Assembly (NCBI GenBank): GCA_905221605.1
Contig: CAJNDS010002113.1
Location: 1,182,524-1,246,523 of the forward strand
DNA: 64,000 nt
Source: Symbiodinium natans
Taxonomy: Eukaryota; Sar; Dinophyceae; Suessiales; Symbiodiniaceae
Direction of reading: 5' to 3'
Of this stretch, positions 9,564 to 20,304 are shown piece by piece. The notes beneath the pieces were generated by a model, which searched no databases, was not told the origin of the DNA, and was given only the letters and a program-made list of their open reading frames with translations. The position numbers and the translations under genes are program-made. Numbering within the stretch: position 1 is the stretch's first letter; each line of letters begins with the position of its first letter.

Positions 9564-9640
9564 GGGTTCATATACCCAAACAGTTTTTAGGGTTTAGGGT
9601 TTAGGGTTTAGGGTTATAGTACTGCAGGGTATATGAACCC
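9564..9640. mobile_element. TIR family E element holding a TTTAGGG array
   Basis: Perfect 14-bp inverted repeats GGGTTCATATACCC (9,564-9,577) and GGGTATATGAACCC (9,627-9,640) enclose an array of TTTAGGG. Relatives without the array occur near 8,846-8,886 and 20,135-20,180. Confidence 0.7.
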
Positions 9641-9718
9641 TAAAAGGCGTATGGTAAAAGATTCCCTGAAGTGTGGTGGTTTAGGGTATGTGACACCAAG
9701 TTTATAGTTCATTGTTAG

Positions 9719-9769
9719 GATGTTCGACCTGCTGGTTTTCTCCATCTCGCCTAGCTCCATGAGTGGAGG
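9719..9769 (+). CDS. weak candidate exon
   Basis: TTAG|G acceptor, then MFDLLVFSISPSSMSG up to GAGG|GTTTAGGG. Short, with good GC3. Confidence 0.3.
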
Positions 9770-9847
9770 GTTTAGGGTTTAGGGTTTAGGGTTTAGGGTT
9801 TAGGGTCTAGGGTCTAGGGTCTAGGGTTTAGGGTTTAGTGTTTGGAG

Positions 9848-9937
9848 GAGATGCTGATGGGAGAGTTGTGGCCAAAGGCGGTTGGACAAAGGGATTCGGC
9901 GCTTGCTCATACGGATGCCTTGCCAGCTACGTGGAGG
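9848..9937 (+). CDS. candidate internal exon
   Basis: GGAG|G acceptor after a TTTAGGG array; frame reads EMLMGELWPKAVGQRDSALA and continues to AGG|GTTGTAAG. No family recognised. Confidence 0.3.
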
Positions 9938-10724
9938 GTTGTAAGTAAGGTTATAAGTGCGGCAACTATACTTCTGACGTCTAAGCATATTTTGGTCACT
10001 TGAAACCCTACTTGTAGGTAATAGGTAGGGGTATAAGTATGGTAACTACACAAATTAACTTATAACTTGTAAACATATTTTGGCTACTTGAAACCCTACT
10101 TAGAGCTACCCATGAGCCTCCAAGTAGCAAGAGCAGCTGCAGCCGGCAACGCAGCAGTCCATGACTGCGTGCACGGCAGCCTCCAGGGCGCTGCAGTCTG
10201 CAGTGGTGATAGGGTTTGGGGTTTAGGGTTTCTTGTTTAGGGTTCAGGGCTTAGGGTTTAGGGTTTAGGGTTGAGCAAAGGGACTAAAGCCCCGAAACCC
10301 AAAACCCCCAGCAGAAACAAGCCTTGCGCAAAACACCAAACCCCGACAGCACCCAGCCCTGACATAACCCTAAAGCTCTAAAACCCTCAATGTCCAAAGC
10401 CGCAAGCCCTAAAACCCTCAAACCTCTAAACCCCAAACCTTAAACCCTCAAACCTCTGAACCCTAAACCCTCAAACCCCTCAACCCTAGACTCCCAAAAT
10501 GCACAAAACCCTAGCGGAGGCACTTCCCAAAGAGCCGCGACGTCTTTGTGAGCCAGCGGGAACCCTGACTCCTGGGGCTGAGGCTTTAGGGGTTTAGGGG
10601 TTTAGGGTTCAGGGTTTAGGGTTCAGGGTTCAGGGTTCAGGGTTTAGGGTTTAGGGTTTAGGGTTTAGGGTTCAGGGTTGAGGTTTCAGGGTTTTGGGGG
10701 GTGAGGCTTCAGGGGTTTAGGGGT

Positions 10725-10819
10725 CTTGGTCGCCCAGCGGTGCCCTTTTACCCCTTTTTGGTTCAAGGTTCAAGGTAACCCCGAAAAGGGCACACTTAGT
10801 ATGAGTACTGGACTGCCAA
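10725..10819. mobile_element. TIR family B element, diverged
   Basis: Begins CTTGGTCGCCCAGCGGTGCC and ends near TACTGGACTGCCAA; interior GGTTCAAGG and AAAAGGGCACAC as in the other family B copies. Confidence 0.5.
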
Positions 10820-11026
10820 CGGTGATGGTTTTTTGCTCATGGTTGTCTACGGTTGTTCTGTTTTTTCGTTTTTGTTTTTAGGGCTTGATGGTGTTTTTGG
10901 CCGTATGGGCTTAAGGTTTCATACGCTTAGGTTTTGGGGGCTTAGCTGTCAAGTACGGACGTACCCTTTCTTTATGGGGCTCTTATCCGCCTATGCGCTC
11001 CCTTTAAGGAGTTTTAGAACAACCCT

Positions 11027-11102
11027 GAACCCTAGACCCTAGACCCTAGACCCTAAACCCTAAACCCTAAACCCTAAACCCTAAACCCTAAACCCTAAAC
11101 CC
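11027..11102. repeat. CCCTAGA then CCCTAAA array
   Basis: Three CCCTAGA heptamers followed by about seven CCCTAAA. Confidence 0.9.
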
Positions 11103-11402
11103 TCCTCCCATGCGTCAACGCCCCAAGTCGTTGCGGCTGTCTGAGCTTACGGCTCAAGGTGAAGCTGGCCCGCGTTCTTCCTAGACTTTCTCACCAAAAG
11201 AAGGATCTCTAAGCCGTGAAACCCTAAACCCTAAAGCCCTGACCCCTACAGCGCCCTAAACTCTACACCCTAGGAACCCTACACCTTAACACCCCAGAAC
11301 CGAAACTTTAAGACCCTAAACCCTGAACCCTAAACAGAAAGCTCAGACACCCCCACGACCCAAAGCCGCGCAACCTCGAACCTAAGCCCTATCACTTGAC
11401 AA

Positions 11403-11610
11403 GCAACACACACACAGACATACATTTATAAACATGTATATATGTGTATATACACACTACACACAGATACATATGTATATACATATGTGTATACAAACAT
11501 GCATGCATGCATACATACATACATACATGCATGCATGCATGCATACATACATGTGTATTCATATACATACATATATATATATATACATGAGAGAGAGAGA
11601 GAGAGACATA
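11403..11610. repeat. CATA/CATG/TATA microsatellite
   Basis: Alternating purine-pyrimidine tract of (CA)n, (TA)n, (CATG)n and (CATA)n ending in (GA)n. The 70-codon His/Met/Tyr/Cys-rich frames on both strands are composition artefacts. Confidence 0.9.
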
Positions 11611-11786
11611 CATAGGATGTTAGTCTTGGTCAAGGATGGTGGCGGTTAAGGGTGATAATTATTGGGGTTTTGGCGCCAGTGGTTCACCTGTTCTTGCTGA
11701 TTCGCGCTCACAGCATGCTCCGTTTGCCGCTTAGCCATCCGAAGCCCAGAACTCGAAGGCCCCATTGCCCAAACTGGAGACCAGTT

Positions 11787-11878
11787 CTAGGACGCAGGGT
11801 AGGCCCCAATTCCTTTTAAGGGTTTAGGTTCCCTTATATGATAAGCCCGTTTAAACGTAGGTTACTCTTAGGTTCTAG
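11787..11878. mobile_element. TIR family C element, short copy
   Basis: CTAGGACGCAGGGTAGGCCC at the left, GGTTACTCTTAGGTTCTAG at the right, 92 bp. Confidence 0.5.
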
Positions 11879-12228
11879 AGTTTGGTAAGCTTAACGTGTC
11901 TTGCCTGGAGTTCACAAGCCTGGTCGTCAACCATGTTTGCTGGCTTTTGTTGTTCGGGCTTCGGGTTCGGGGTTTTAGGGTTTGGGGTTTAGGGTTTAGG
12001 GCTTAGAGCTTAGGGTGGGCTTTCTTCCCGTAGCTTACCACCTACTCCCTGTTCATGCTCCTGCTACATAATCCTTAGTAACTTATAGCAACCTTCTGTA
12101 AGCCCCTTCTAGAAGCCTTGTGTCTGGTACCCGACCTGGTAATTCCGGAATTCCCTTTCTTAAGCTATGCTCTAACCCTACACCCCAAACCCGAAAGCCT
12201 AAACCCTAAACCCTAAACCCCCTAAACC

Positions 12229-12354
12229 ATGGTGCACCAGGTGCAACGCGATAACAACCACCCAGACCCCGAAAAAGCCCCTCAAGTTTGTCAGCGAACG
12301 CGCCAACTCGCCATGGGCGCGCCCCAGCAACCCGAGCCGCCAAAGGCGGGGTGA
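12229..12354 (+). CDS. small ORF or first exon, 41 codons
   Basis: ATG directly after a CCCTAAA block; reads MVHQVQRDNNHPDPEKAPQV and on to a TGA. Hydrophilic, Gln/Pro-rich, GC-rich third positions. Could be a 5' exon or a chance ORF. Confidence 0.3.
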   Translation: MVHQVQRDNNHPDPEKAPQVCQRTRQLAMGAPQQPEPPKAG

Positions 12355-12518
12355 CTTTTTTTCGACTCGGTTGTAGATTTATGGCTTTGTTGTGTTTATT
12401 TTGGGATTCGTAGGGTTGAAGGCCTGAAGCCCCTAAAAGCCCTAAAGCCCCCAAAAGCCCTACTAAAGACCCTAAAAGCGGCCATCAACTAAATCCTCCC
12501 GAAAATAGGGGCCCTTGG

Positions 12519-12550
12519 AAGGACTGTTTTAGTATAAGGGGGAACATCCC
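12519..12550. mobile_element. solo right arm of TIR family A
   Basis: GGACTGTTTTAGTATAAG followed by GGGGAACATCCC with no matching left arm. Confidence 0.5.
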
Positions 12551-12623
12551 AAAACCCTAAGCCCCAAACCCCCAAACCCCAAAACTATAAAACCCTAAAA
12601 CCACAAAATCTCAACCCCAAAGC

Positions 12624-12729
12624 CTTGGTATCCCAGTGGTGCCCGTTTTCCCTTGTTTGGTTCAAGGTTCCCTTCTAAAGCAACCAACCCCAAAAAGAGC
12701 ACCCTCAATTCAATATGGTTTCTGTGCCC
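12624..12729. mobile_element. TIR family B element
   Basis: Starts CTTGGTATCCCAGTGGTGCCC; interior TTGGTTCAAGGTTCCCTT and AAAAAGAGCACCC; right arm degenerate. Confidence 0.5.
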
Positions 12730-12842
12730 TAAACGCTAAACCCTAAACCCGAAACCCGAAACCCTAAACCCTAAACCCTAAACCCTAAACCCTAAACCCT
12801 AAACCCTAAACCCTAAACCCTAAACCCTAAACCCTAAACCCT
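12727..12842. repeat. CCCTAAA array
   Basis: About fifteen heptamers, the last twelve essentially perfect. Confidence 0.95.
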
Positions 12843-12942
12843 GCCGGGCTACCTAGAAGAGACCCTCAAGCCTTCTTTTGGGCTCCGAGGCGCGCAAGCT
12901 GGAGGCGCCTAAAGCTGAGGCCCCGCTGGTGTGCCTCGGAAG

Positions 12943-13072
12943 CGGTTTAGGGTTTAGGGTTTAGGGTTTAGGGTTTAGGGTTTAGGGGTTTAGGGGTTTA
13001 GGGGTTTAGGGGTTTAGGGGTTTAGGGGTTTAGGGGTTTAGGGGTTTAGGGGTTTAGGGGTTTAGGGTATAG
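12943..13072. repeat. TTTAGGG then homogeneous TTTAGGGG array
   Basis: Five TTTAGGG heptamers, then about eleven copies of the octamer TTTAGGGG, a block of variant unit. A T/G-rich degenerate tail follows to about 13,610. Confidence 0.9.
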
Positions 13073-13396
13073 GGTTTGGGGTTTAGGGCTTTAGGGTTTT
13101 CTTGTTTTTTTGGGGGTTTAGGGTTTTAGGGTTTCAGTGTTTTAGGGTGTTGGGGGTTTTAGGGTTTAGGGTTTAGGGTTAGGGCTTAGGGTTTAGGGGT
13201 TAGGGTTTTAGGAGGTTGGTTTTACGGGGCGTTTCAGATTTCAGGATTTGGGTTTTTTTGGGGTTCAGGGTTTAGGGTTTCGGATTTAGAGTTCAAGATT
13301 CCGTTGTTTTTTGTGGGTTCAGGGTCATGTTTTAGGAGGTTGGTCTTACGGGGCGTTTAAGATTTCAGGGTTTGGGTTTGTTGGTTTTTTCTCCAT

Positions 13397-13455
13397 TTGT
13401 GTGTGTGTGTGTGTGTGTGTGTTTTTTCTTGGGGGGGGGGGGGGGGGGGGGGGGG
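13397..13455. repeat. (GT)n followed by a long G run
   Basis: About thirteen GT dinucleotides, a short T/C spacer and an uninterrupted run of about 25 G. Confidence 0.95.
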
Positions 13456-13661
13456 TGTAGGATTTTAGGGTTCAGGGTTGACGGTTTGGGGTGTTGAGGG
13501 TTTAGGATTTGTTTTTGTTCCTGTGGGCGGGGGGAGTTGTTTCTTTTGGAGGGGTTTGGGTTTAAGGGTTTAGGGTGTTTTGGGGTCTAGGTTTGTTACC
13601 GGCTGCTGAGGGTTTTAGGGCTCTGAGCTGATGCGCTGTGGAGCAGATACGTGAGCACTAA

Positions 13662-13926
13662 ATGGTGTATCGAGCTGGGTATAACCGGCTTTCAGCGTGG
13701 GCTCTCCGCTCTCGATTCTGTAGGTGGCCAGTGAGGCCCAAGAACCACCACTTGGAGCACTTGGTCTTTGACACGGCCCCCGGAAAACGGGAGGTACCTG
13801 CATAATTACCTGAATGAGGACTTTGTGCGCCGCATCAAGATGCTGGCCAGCAGGTCCCACGCAGCTTTCTTGAGCAAAGACGTGCTTTTCAAGTACTGCC
13901 TGCAGCTCTGCATGCGCTGGCGCTGA
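13662..13926 (+). CDS. candidate exon pair in a 450-bp unique stretch
   Basis: Two adjacent + frames look coding. The first (13,662-13,805) begins with ATG and contains HLEHLVFDTAPGKRE. The second (13,795-13,926) reads NEDFVRRIKMLASRSHAAFL, then FKYCLQLCMRWR and a stop. They are one frame apart, so a small intron or an indel at about 13,794 would be needed. The DTAPG string faintly recalls P-loop ATPases of the ArsA/Mrp type, but no Walker A is visible, so I do not assign it. Antisense frames of similar length exist. Confidence 0.35.
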
Positions 13927-14339
13927 CACACGGCATTGTCGAAGGCTTCAGGCTGGTCCGGGCCCATACAAACGCCCTGTAGCAATCCCAAGCCCCCAAC
14001 AGGAGAACCCAAAGCACGGGCTTTGCAAGCCTCTGCAACCCCCAAGATCTTGAACCCAAACCCTAAACCCCAACCCTAAACCCCAACCCTACACCCCAAC
14101 CCTTGGTCGCCCGGAAATTGGGCATTTCCCAAACGAGGGTTCCCGTACAAATACAAAAACCTTATTGCAGGAGGCACCCCGCCAAAAAAAAGAGAAAGGG
14201 TACACCTATTTTCGGAAGCCCCTCAGTTGATGACACGGGCTGGCATGTCGGCGTTTCCGGGTTGAGCGTTTATCGGGTTTTGTGTGTGTGTGTGTGTGTG
14301 TGTGGGGGTTCGGGTCACGCTAATCCCTAAAATTAAAAC

Positions 14340-14488
14340 CTATAAACCCTAAACCCTCAACCCTGAACCCTAAACCCTAAACCCTAAACCCGAAACCCTA
14401 AACCACCCTACACCCTAAACCCTAAACCCTAAACCCTAAACCCTAAACCCTAAACCCTAAACCCTAAACCCTAAACCCTAAACCCTCA
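14340..14488. repeat. CCCTAAA array
   Basis: About twenty heptamers, the last eleven perfect. Confidence 0.95.
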
Positions 14489-14524
14489 CCGAGATCGCAC
14501 TTCGATACGGGGCTTTAGCAATAA

Positions 14525-14631
14525 CTAGGATCCACAGTCGGCCCTTGTTCCCTTTCTTGGGGGGGTTTCGGGTCCCTTAGACCTATACGCCCCTTTAGAA
14601 CCAAAAAGGGCAACCCTTTTCCTGGGTTTTG
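14525..14631. mobile_element. TIR family C element
   Basis: CTAGGATCCACAGTCGGCCC at the left; AACCAAAAAGGGCAACCC at the right; terminal right arm decayed. Confidence 0.45.
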
Positions 14632-14757
14632 GAGTACTGTACTTTAATGTTTTTTTTGGTTCTGGGTTCCTATTATAGCTACTTATACCTAAAATATATA
14701 CTTTTTTTCCAGGGTCTACTCCAAAGGTAGGTTTCTCATTCCTAGGTTACTCTTGTG

Positions 14758-14869
14758 CTTGGTAGCCCAGTGGTACCCTTGACCCTTTTTTTGGTTATGG
14801 GTTCCCTGATAAAATAACCAACCCAGAAAAGGAGTGCCCCTACTATAATATGGTTACAGGGCTACCAAG
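14758..14869. mobile_element. TIR family B element, best copy
   Basis: 112 bp from CTTGGTAGCCCAGTGGTACC to GGTTACAGGGCTACCAAG, an imperfect 18-20 bp terminal inverted repeat. The left arm also resembles a tRNA A-box (TAGCYCAGTGGTA). Confidence 0.7.
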
Positions 14870-14968
14870 TGTGCGACTTCAACCGAAGCTCCAAGTGCCT
14901 GCTTCCGCTGGCATCCAAAGCTCGAAAGTTGCGAATTCTAGAACCCCATTTCATAACCCCCCGTATTC

Positions 14969-15085
14969 TACTAATTGCTTAGGAGCCCCCTCAAAGTAGC
15001 GAAAATCTTCTGCCTTATGAGGGCAATCTAGGGATTAGTATCTTTCGATGATTTTTGGGGAGGGGCTCTTAGGCAAATAGCAGTA
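14969..15085. mobile_element. TIR family F element
   Basis: 117 bp; left TACTAATTGCTTAGGAGCCC, right GGGCTCTTAGGCAAATAGC. The pair matches the 5,251-5,383 element, without its homopolymers. Confidence 0.65.
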
Positions 15086-15414
15086 TCATAATACAAAAAA
15101 CCCTGGGCATAATTACCCATTTCTTCCCGAGCTTCCGGGATCCCCCTTGCGCCCGAATTTCAAGCACCCTGTGTACCCCTCGACTCTATACCCTACACCC
15201 GATGTACTGTAAGCCCTAAACACGAAAATTCTAGAAGCCGGAAGGGAGTTGGTGTCCCGATGATGCACCCCGGAAAACCACGCCAACGCCGCCCAGGTCA
15301 ATCCGAGCAACAAGCGATGACCTAGGTCCCTGGGGGTTGAGGGTTTAGGCGTTTTGGGTTCAGGGGTATGGGGTCCAGGGTTTGTGTAGGGGTTGTTCGG
15401 TTTGTGGTTTAGGG

Positions 15415-15513
15415 TTGGGAAGTTCCCCCCTATACTAACAGTCTTTAATAGGGATTATACTGGGGTACTAGAATCCGTATGAAATACTGTTCGTATAAGG
15501 GGGAACATCCCAA
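15415..15513. mobile_element. TIR family A element
   Basis: 99 bp; TTGGGAAGTTCCCCCC at the left, GGGGGAACATCCCAA at the right, with ACTAACAGT / ACTGTTCGT inner arms. Confidence 0.75.
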
Positions 15514-15869
15514 GTTTAGGGGCTTGAGGTTTAGGTTTAGGTTTTGCGGTCAAGAGGCGAAGAAGCGGAACACTTGTGTGACATATTAAGGTCGAGTGCA
15601 TCTTGCTAGCGCATCTACTGTGGCTGTTGAGGCCTGCTGAACGGTTTGTTGAGGGCCTCGGTCTAGTTTCTTTCAAGTTGCTAGTTAACAGGCATTGGCA
15701 ACATCGGGCTCTAGGTGAAGATGGTCCCCTTACTTTGCTATTCAGGGCCGAGACCCACGGCCCTTGTCACTGCCAGGAAATTTCAGGGCTTCAGGAGAAA
15801 GGCTTTTTAGGAATTTTGGTGTCTTTTCGGGTGCTTAGGGTTTGCAGGGTTTAGGGTTTTAGGTTTAGG

Positions 15870-16082
15870 GATTCGGACGAAGTTCACTTCGCTTCCGCTG
15901 AGCACAGCAGATATACACGGACGCGAAGACTGATCCCCTCACTACACCCTAACAAACCCTACGCCCAAATTAGCACCCCTAAAATTTACAAGCCCTGGAG
16001 TTACCCTCGTCATGTCTACTTCCAATCTGCTAAAGAGACGCGGGCGAAAGAAGCGAAGGCTCCGGGTCCCTACAAGCCCTAA
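15870..16082 (+). CDS. open frame of 70 codons, uncertain
   Basis: Open from a TTTAGGG block to TAA, including SDEVHFASAEHSRYTRTRRL, basic and Tyr/Pro-rich. A second + frame from ATG 16,012 is also open. Only one can be real; neither is recognised. Confidence 0.2.
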   Translation, partial: DSDEVHFASAEHSRYTRTRRLIPSLHPNKPYAQISTPKIYKPWSYPRHVYFQSAKETRAKEAKAPGPYKP

Positions 16083-16371
16083 ACTCAGTAAGGCCACGGT
16101 TCGTGTAGATTCGTTTCGGTTGCCGGTACATACTCTGGAACGGTTCCGGTTCATGCGGTTCCCTGCGGCTTGCGGATGGGTCCCAAAGCCCCCCCCCCCC
16201 CCCTCCACCCCCCCCTCCATCCAACCCCCGCCTCCATCCACCATCCAGCTCCCATTCCTGCCCCCCCTCCAAGCTCTCCCCCTCTAGTCAGCTCTGGGGG
16301 CTTGGATGGAGGGGGGCTGGATGGTAAACTCCTTTCGCATCTTGTTTTGTGGGAACTAAGCCGAGTCGGAC

Positions 16372-16456
16372 CCCTAAACCCTAAACCCTAAACCCTAAAC
16401 CCTAAACCCCAAATCCTAAACCCTAAACCCTAAACCCTAAACCCTAAACCCTAAAC
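16372..16456. repeat. CCCTAAA array
   Basis: About twelve heptamers; left bracket of the exon candidate at 16,463. Confidence 0.95.
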
Positions 16457-16462
16457 CGGCAG

Positions 16463-16528
16463 GCTTGGACTTTGCCCTGACGCTGCCGGTGACCGAGCAG
16501 CGCGTAGATGCTCGGAACAAAGAACAGG
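16463..16528 (+). CDS. candidate internal exon, bracketed by telomeric repeats
   Basis: 66 bp between GGCAG|GC and CAGG|GTTTAGGG. Frame reads LDFALTLPVTEQRVDARNKE with almost all G/C third positions. Both ends fall in phase 1, so it is a symmetric exon. It is one of the clearest examples of the architecture; family unknown. Confidence 0.5.
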
Positions 16529-16685
16529 GTTTAGGGTGTTTAGGGTTTAGGGTTTAGGGTTTAGGGTTTAGGGTTTAGGGTTTAGGGGTTAGGGGTTAGG
16601 GCTTAACGTTCAGGGTTTGGGGTTTAAGTTTAAGGTTTGGGGTTTAGGGCTTGGGGTTTAAGTAGGTTTAGGGTTTAGGGGTTTG
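16528..16685. repeat. TTTAGGG array, degenerate at the 3' side
   Basis: Seven good heptamers then TTTGGGG-like units. Confidence 0.9.
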
Positions 16686-16880
16686 GGGCCATCTTCCCGA
16701 AGTCCCCTGACAGTCGGTAGCCTCTGAAGCTTTGAACCCAAAACCCCTAAACCCACAAATCCCCCAAATTCCCGAAACCCCTAGATCCCTGAATCCCCCT
16801 GAAACCCTAAACCCTAAACCCCAAACCCCAAACCCTAAACCCTAAACCCTAAACCCCTAAACCTCCTAAGCCTTGTCAAG

Positions 16881-16970
16881 GATAATTTCTCCTTGCTCCT
16901 CTTCGACCTTGCCTCGGCGATCAATGCCGGGCACGCCCTCGACATGCAGCAGGCCACGACGTGGCCTTAG
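16881..16970 (+). CDS. candidate exon, bracketed
   Basis: TCAAG|G acceptor after CCCTAAA; reads DNFSLLLFDLASAINAGHAL then DMQQATTWP and a stop at 16,968. GC3 is high. A GT at 16,961 could serve as donor before the stop. No family recognised. Confidence 0.45.
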   Translation, partial: DNFSLLLFDLASAINAGHALDMQQATTWP

Positions 16971-16994
16971 TCGAGGGAGGGTTAGGGGTTCAGG

Positions 16995-17120
16995 CAGGGT
17001 TTAGGGTTTAGGGCTTAGGGCTTAGGGCTTAAGGCTTAGGGCTTAGGGCTTAGGGCTTAGGGCTTAGGGCTTAGGGCTTAGGGCTTAGGGCTTAGGGCCT
17101 AGGGCCTAGGACTTAGGGTT
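16995..17120. repeat. CTTAGGG homogeneous array
   Basis: About fifteen CTTAGGG heptamers in a row, another locally fixed variant. Confidence 0.95.
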
Positions 17121-17689
17121 TGCAAAACAAACCTTGAGCTCTGAACCCTTACCTAGCCCGCCGACTTGCCTTTCAAGGCGACCTCCAAGAGGTGTAGGGT
17201 TTAGGGTCTCGGGTTGAGGGTTTAGGATTTAGGGTTTAGGGTTTAGGGCTTAGGGCTTAGGGCTTAGGGCTTGGGGTTTTACGGGCCTTCATGGGCTTTG
17301 ATTGCCCCGAATGCCCCCTGAGCTGTCCCTGAGACAAAGCCCTAAACTTCAGACCCCTAACCCTAGAACCCTCATCAAATAGACAAGAACGATAAATAAA
17401 ACATACGTGAACCAACAGTGTAGATGCTTACCCCTAAACCCGAGGAGGATCCTAAGCTTAATCTCATTCCCCTTTTAGCCCCTGTATATGCCTTATATAG
17501 TCCCTAGATACCTAAGTAGCCCTTAAACAATGCCCCCCCACAGAACCCCTAAGGTCCTTTATAAGGGTCCCTTCTTTAGCTAAAACCTAAACCCTAAAGC
17601 CTAAACCCCAAACCCGAAACCCTAAACCCAAAACCCTAAGCCCTCGCCCTAAACCCTAAACCCTAAACCTAAACCCTAAACCCAGGGGG

Positions 17690-17785
17690 GGTGGGGGGGT
17701 GGGGGGAGGGAGAGGGGGAGGGAGGGAGGGGGGAGGGAGGGGGGGAAGGGAGGGGGGGAGGGAGGGGGGGAGGGAGGGGGGGAGG
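17690..17785. repeat. G-rich (GGGA)n tract
   Basis: Polypurine tract on the + strand with runs of G3-G7; gives a meaningless Gly/Arg frame. Confidence 0.9.
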
Positions 17786-18176
17786 GTCTTAATGTTGGGT
17801 TCGCCCACCCTCCAAGCCTCGATCCCCAACCTTCAAGGTCTTAAGACTCGTACCCCCAAAGTTGCACCCCTGAAGGTTCAGGGTTTAGGGTTTAGGGTTT
17901 AGTGTTTAGGGCATGGCCAGCATATGACCTTAGGCATCTTCAACGAAGGGTCCCCAAATAACAAGGTAGAGTCCCAAAACATCCCAATCCCACCAACCTT
18001 GCATCCCCGACCGTAAGCCACTTTTATTCGCTGTAATGAGAGCAGGTTTAGGGTTTAGGGTTTAGGGTTTAGGGTTTAGGGTTTAGGGTCAGGTTTAGGG
18101 TTTAGGGTCTAGGGCAGAAAGTTCCCCCCCAAAAAAACCCCGTCCTAATCAAACGGCTCCTACGCTGCTCACATGC

Positions 18177-18584
18177 ATGAGTGTGCACCTTATAAACCCA
18201 AGACCACCAAGCTTAAGCCCTACACCCCACCCCCCCGTGTGCATCCACACCAGTTGGCCCACGACTGAAACTACCCAACACGTGCGTCAGCAGTTGAGCA
18301 CTCTGGGCGTGCAACACATGGCCACCACAAGAGAGCCTGCTGAAACAGGCCAACGCCCAACAGCTCGCCCAAATAAGGGCGATGCTTAGCAAAGCAAGAC
18401 AACCGGGCGAGGCATGGACGGACTGGAATACCAGGACGATCCGGGAGGCCTGAACAACGATGCACAAAGAAGGGCTCCAGAGATGGTCGACTTTCATCCT
18501 GTGGCAAATCTGGGGACTCACGGGTCATTTAGCCAGAGGCCATCCCATCACCCACGCCATGCTCTGTTGGAAGAGTTACAGTAG
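18177..18584 (+). CDS. open frame split by one TAG, uncertain
   Basis: From 18,177 the frame is open to a TAG at 18,387. The same frame resumes with MDGLEYQDDPGGLNNDAQRR and ends with TAG at 18,582. Apart from that stop the frame is open for 135 codons and reads as hydrophilic protein. A minus-strand frame of 102 codons overlaps. It may be a decayed gene fragment; no family recognised. Confidence 0.3.
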
Positions 18585-18656
18585 AAATGGTGGCGAACAC
18601 CACAAGCGCTTCGACAAGGTGCCCGTCATGCCCAAAGATTTTGTCGCCATCTCGAA

Positions 18657-18968
18657 CCCTATAAGCCCTACAAACCCTGGAAAACCCTATAAGGCCCATA
18701 AACCCTACAAACCCTCTAAACCCCATAACCCCAATAAACCCTATAAACCCCATAAACTCTACAAAGCATATGAACCCTACAAACCCTATAAACCCTATAC
18801 ACCCCAGAAACCCTATAAACCCTACGAACCCTATGCACCCTATCAACCCTAAAAACCCTATAAACCTCCCTATAAACCCTATAAATCCTTAAACCTACAA
18901 ACCCTATAAACCCCACAAAAACCGTATAAGCACCCTACAAACCCTTTGAACCTTAAACCCTAAACCCG
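18657..18968. repeat. CCCTATAAA/CCCTACAAA variant array
   Basis: The heptamer has become a 9-mer (AAACCCTAT/C). Because 9 is divisible by three the block is open and translates as Lys-Pro-Tyr repeats; on the minus strand it gives Gly-Phe-Ile/Val repeats. It ends in ordinary CCCTAAA. Confidence 0.9.
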
Positions 18969-19847
18969 CAAGGGCCGACGGGCCCTCAGCAAACCGGACA
19001 GGAAGTGGGCATGAGGACCTTCGAAGCCAGGCCAGGCCCCTAAGGTTTCTGTGGTGTTTAGGGTTTGGGGTTTGGGGTTTGGGGTTGCTTTGGGTGGTTC
19101 TAGTGTTGAAGGCCTAGGGCCGTGTTAGGGGCCAGGGCTTTGGGTAAAGGTTCACAGTCCGTATACACAGGCGCCCTTCCCTCTGCCTAGCCATGCGGGC
19201 TTCATGCATGTCATGCAGTGGGGTCTACATACTGTGCCCAAGGCAGAGGCACACCAAGAAATAGGGTGAGAAGGCATTGCAAGGTACCAAACATGTTCGA
19301 ATGTCGGTCTAGGGCCATTTGGGCCTCCTTCAGTAGAGCCACCCTAAACCCTGAACCGTAAACCCCTAAACCCCTGAACCCTGAAGAATAGTGGCCTAGG
19401 TACTGTACCCGAAGCCCTTAACTCGACCTAAACCCTACATCATTGGAACCTCTGGTCTTGTGGCATGTCAGATTGAACGAATCAGGGTTTAGGGTTTAGG
19501 GTGTAGGGTGCAGGGTGTAGGGTTTAGAGTTTACATGACTGTTCTTGGTAAGTGTAGCTAGGGTTCCTTGTAAATATCGGTGAGTGTTCATACTTGATGT
19601 CCTTTGGGGATACTGGGAATATAAACCCTACTTCAATATCTTCCCTTTTTGGATTTCAGATGTTCTCACCCCAAGCGTCCATGTACTTGCTTATTCATTT
19701 AAGTACATTGACCCTTAGGGTTATGTATGAGAAAGAATTCAGGTGTTCCAACGGGGCCCAGCCTAGTGCAACCCCCACCCCCCTCAACGTTAAACCCAGG
19801 CCATGCGAAGCTCCGCGACCTAAGCTGCAGCCCTAAAGCCCGAGGCC

Positions 19848-19985
19848 CTAAACCCTAAACCCTAAACCCTAAACCCTAAACCCTAAACCCTAAACCCTAA
19901 ACCCTAAACCCTAAACCCTAAACCCTAAACCCCAAACCCCAAACCCCAAACCCTAAACCCTAAACCCTAAACCCTAAACCCAACC
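19848..19985. repeat. CCCTAAA array
   Basis: About nineteen heptamers with three CCCCAAA units inside. Confidence 0.95.
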
Positions 19986-20011
19986 TGGAACCTGACTCCC
20001 AGACTCTGCAG

Positions 20012-20096
20012 GCTCAGCCGCAACCTCTGGAATCGTGAAGCCCAGAAGAAGTTTTACGGAGAGCTTGGGAAGGCCCACCTTCGCGTGACCAGATGA
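20012..20096 (+). CDS. candidate terminal exon, bracketed
   Basis: CTGCAG|G acceptor after CCCTAAA; reads LSRNLWNREAQKKFYGELGK then AHLRVTR and TGA, followed by TTTAGGG. Strongly protein-like, basic, with a mostly G/C third position. A GT within CGCGTGACC offers an alternative donor. Family unknown. Confidence 0.45.
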
Positions 20097-20304
20097 ACCC
20101 CAAAAGGGTTTAGGGTTTAGGGTTTAGGGTTTATGGCTCGTACACCCTAATAGGAATTATAGTAGTATAGGGTTCATTTCGTCCCCAAGGTTTTGGGGGT
20201 TGATCTATGTTGTGGGTTTAGGGTTTTGGGGGTCCAGGGTTCAGGGTTTAGTGGATTTAGGGTTGCTTGAGGCTGCATTTGTTTGCTCCTCTTTAAGCGG
20301 GCCC

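Noticed and set aside
10725-10819. tRNA gene suggested by A-box-like ends of family B elements
   Set aside because: No acceptor stem, anticodon arm or T-arm of normal length can be drawn; the right end is simply the inverted repeat of the left.
13662-13805. ArsA/Mrp-type ATPase suggested by VFDTAPG
   Set aside because: A single short motif with no Walker A and no further family residues.
18460-18852. 130-codon ORF ending in Lys-Pro-Tyr repeats and its Gly-Phe-Ile antisense
   Set aside because: The repeat half is the 9-bp CCCTATAAA block; only the short unique 5' part could be coding and it overlaps a better frame.
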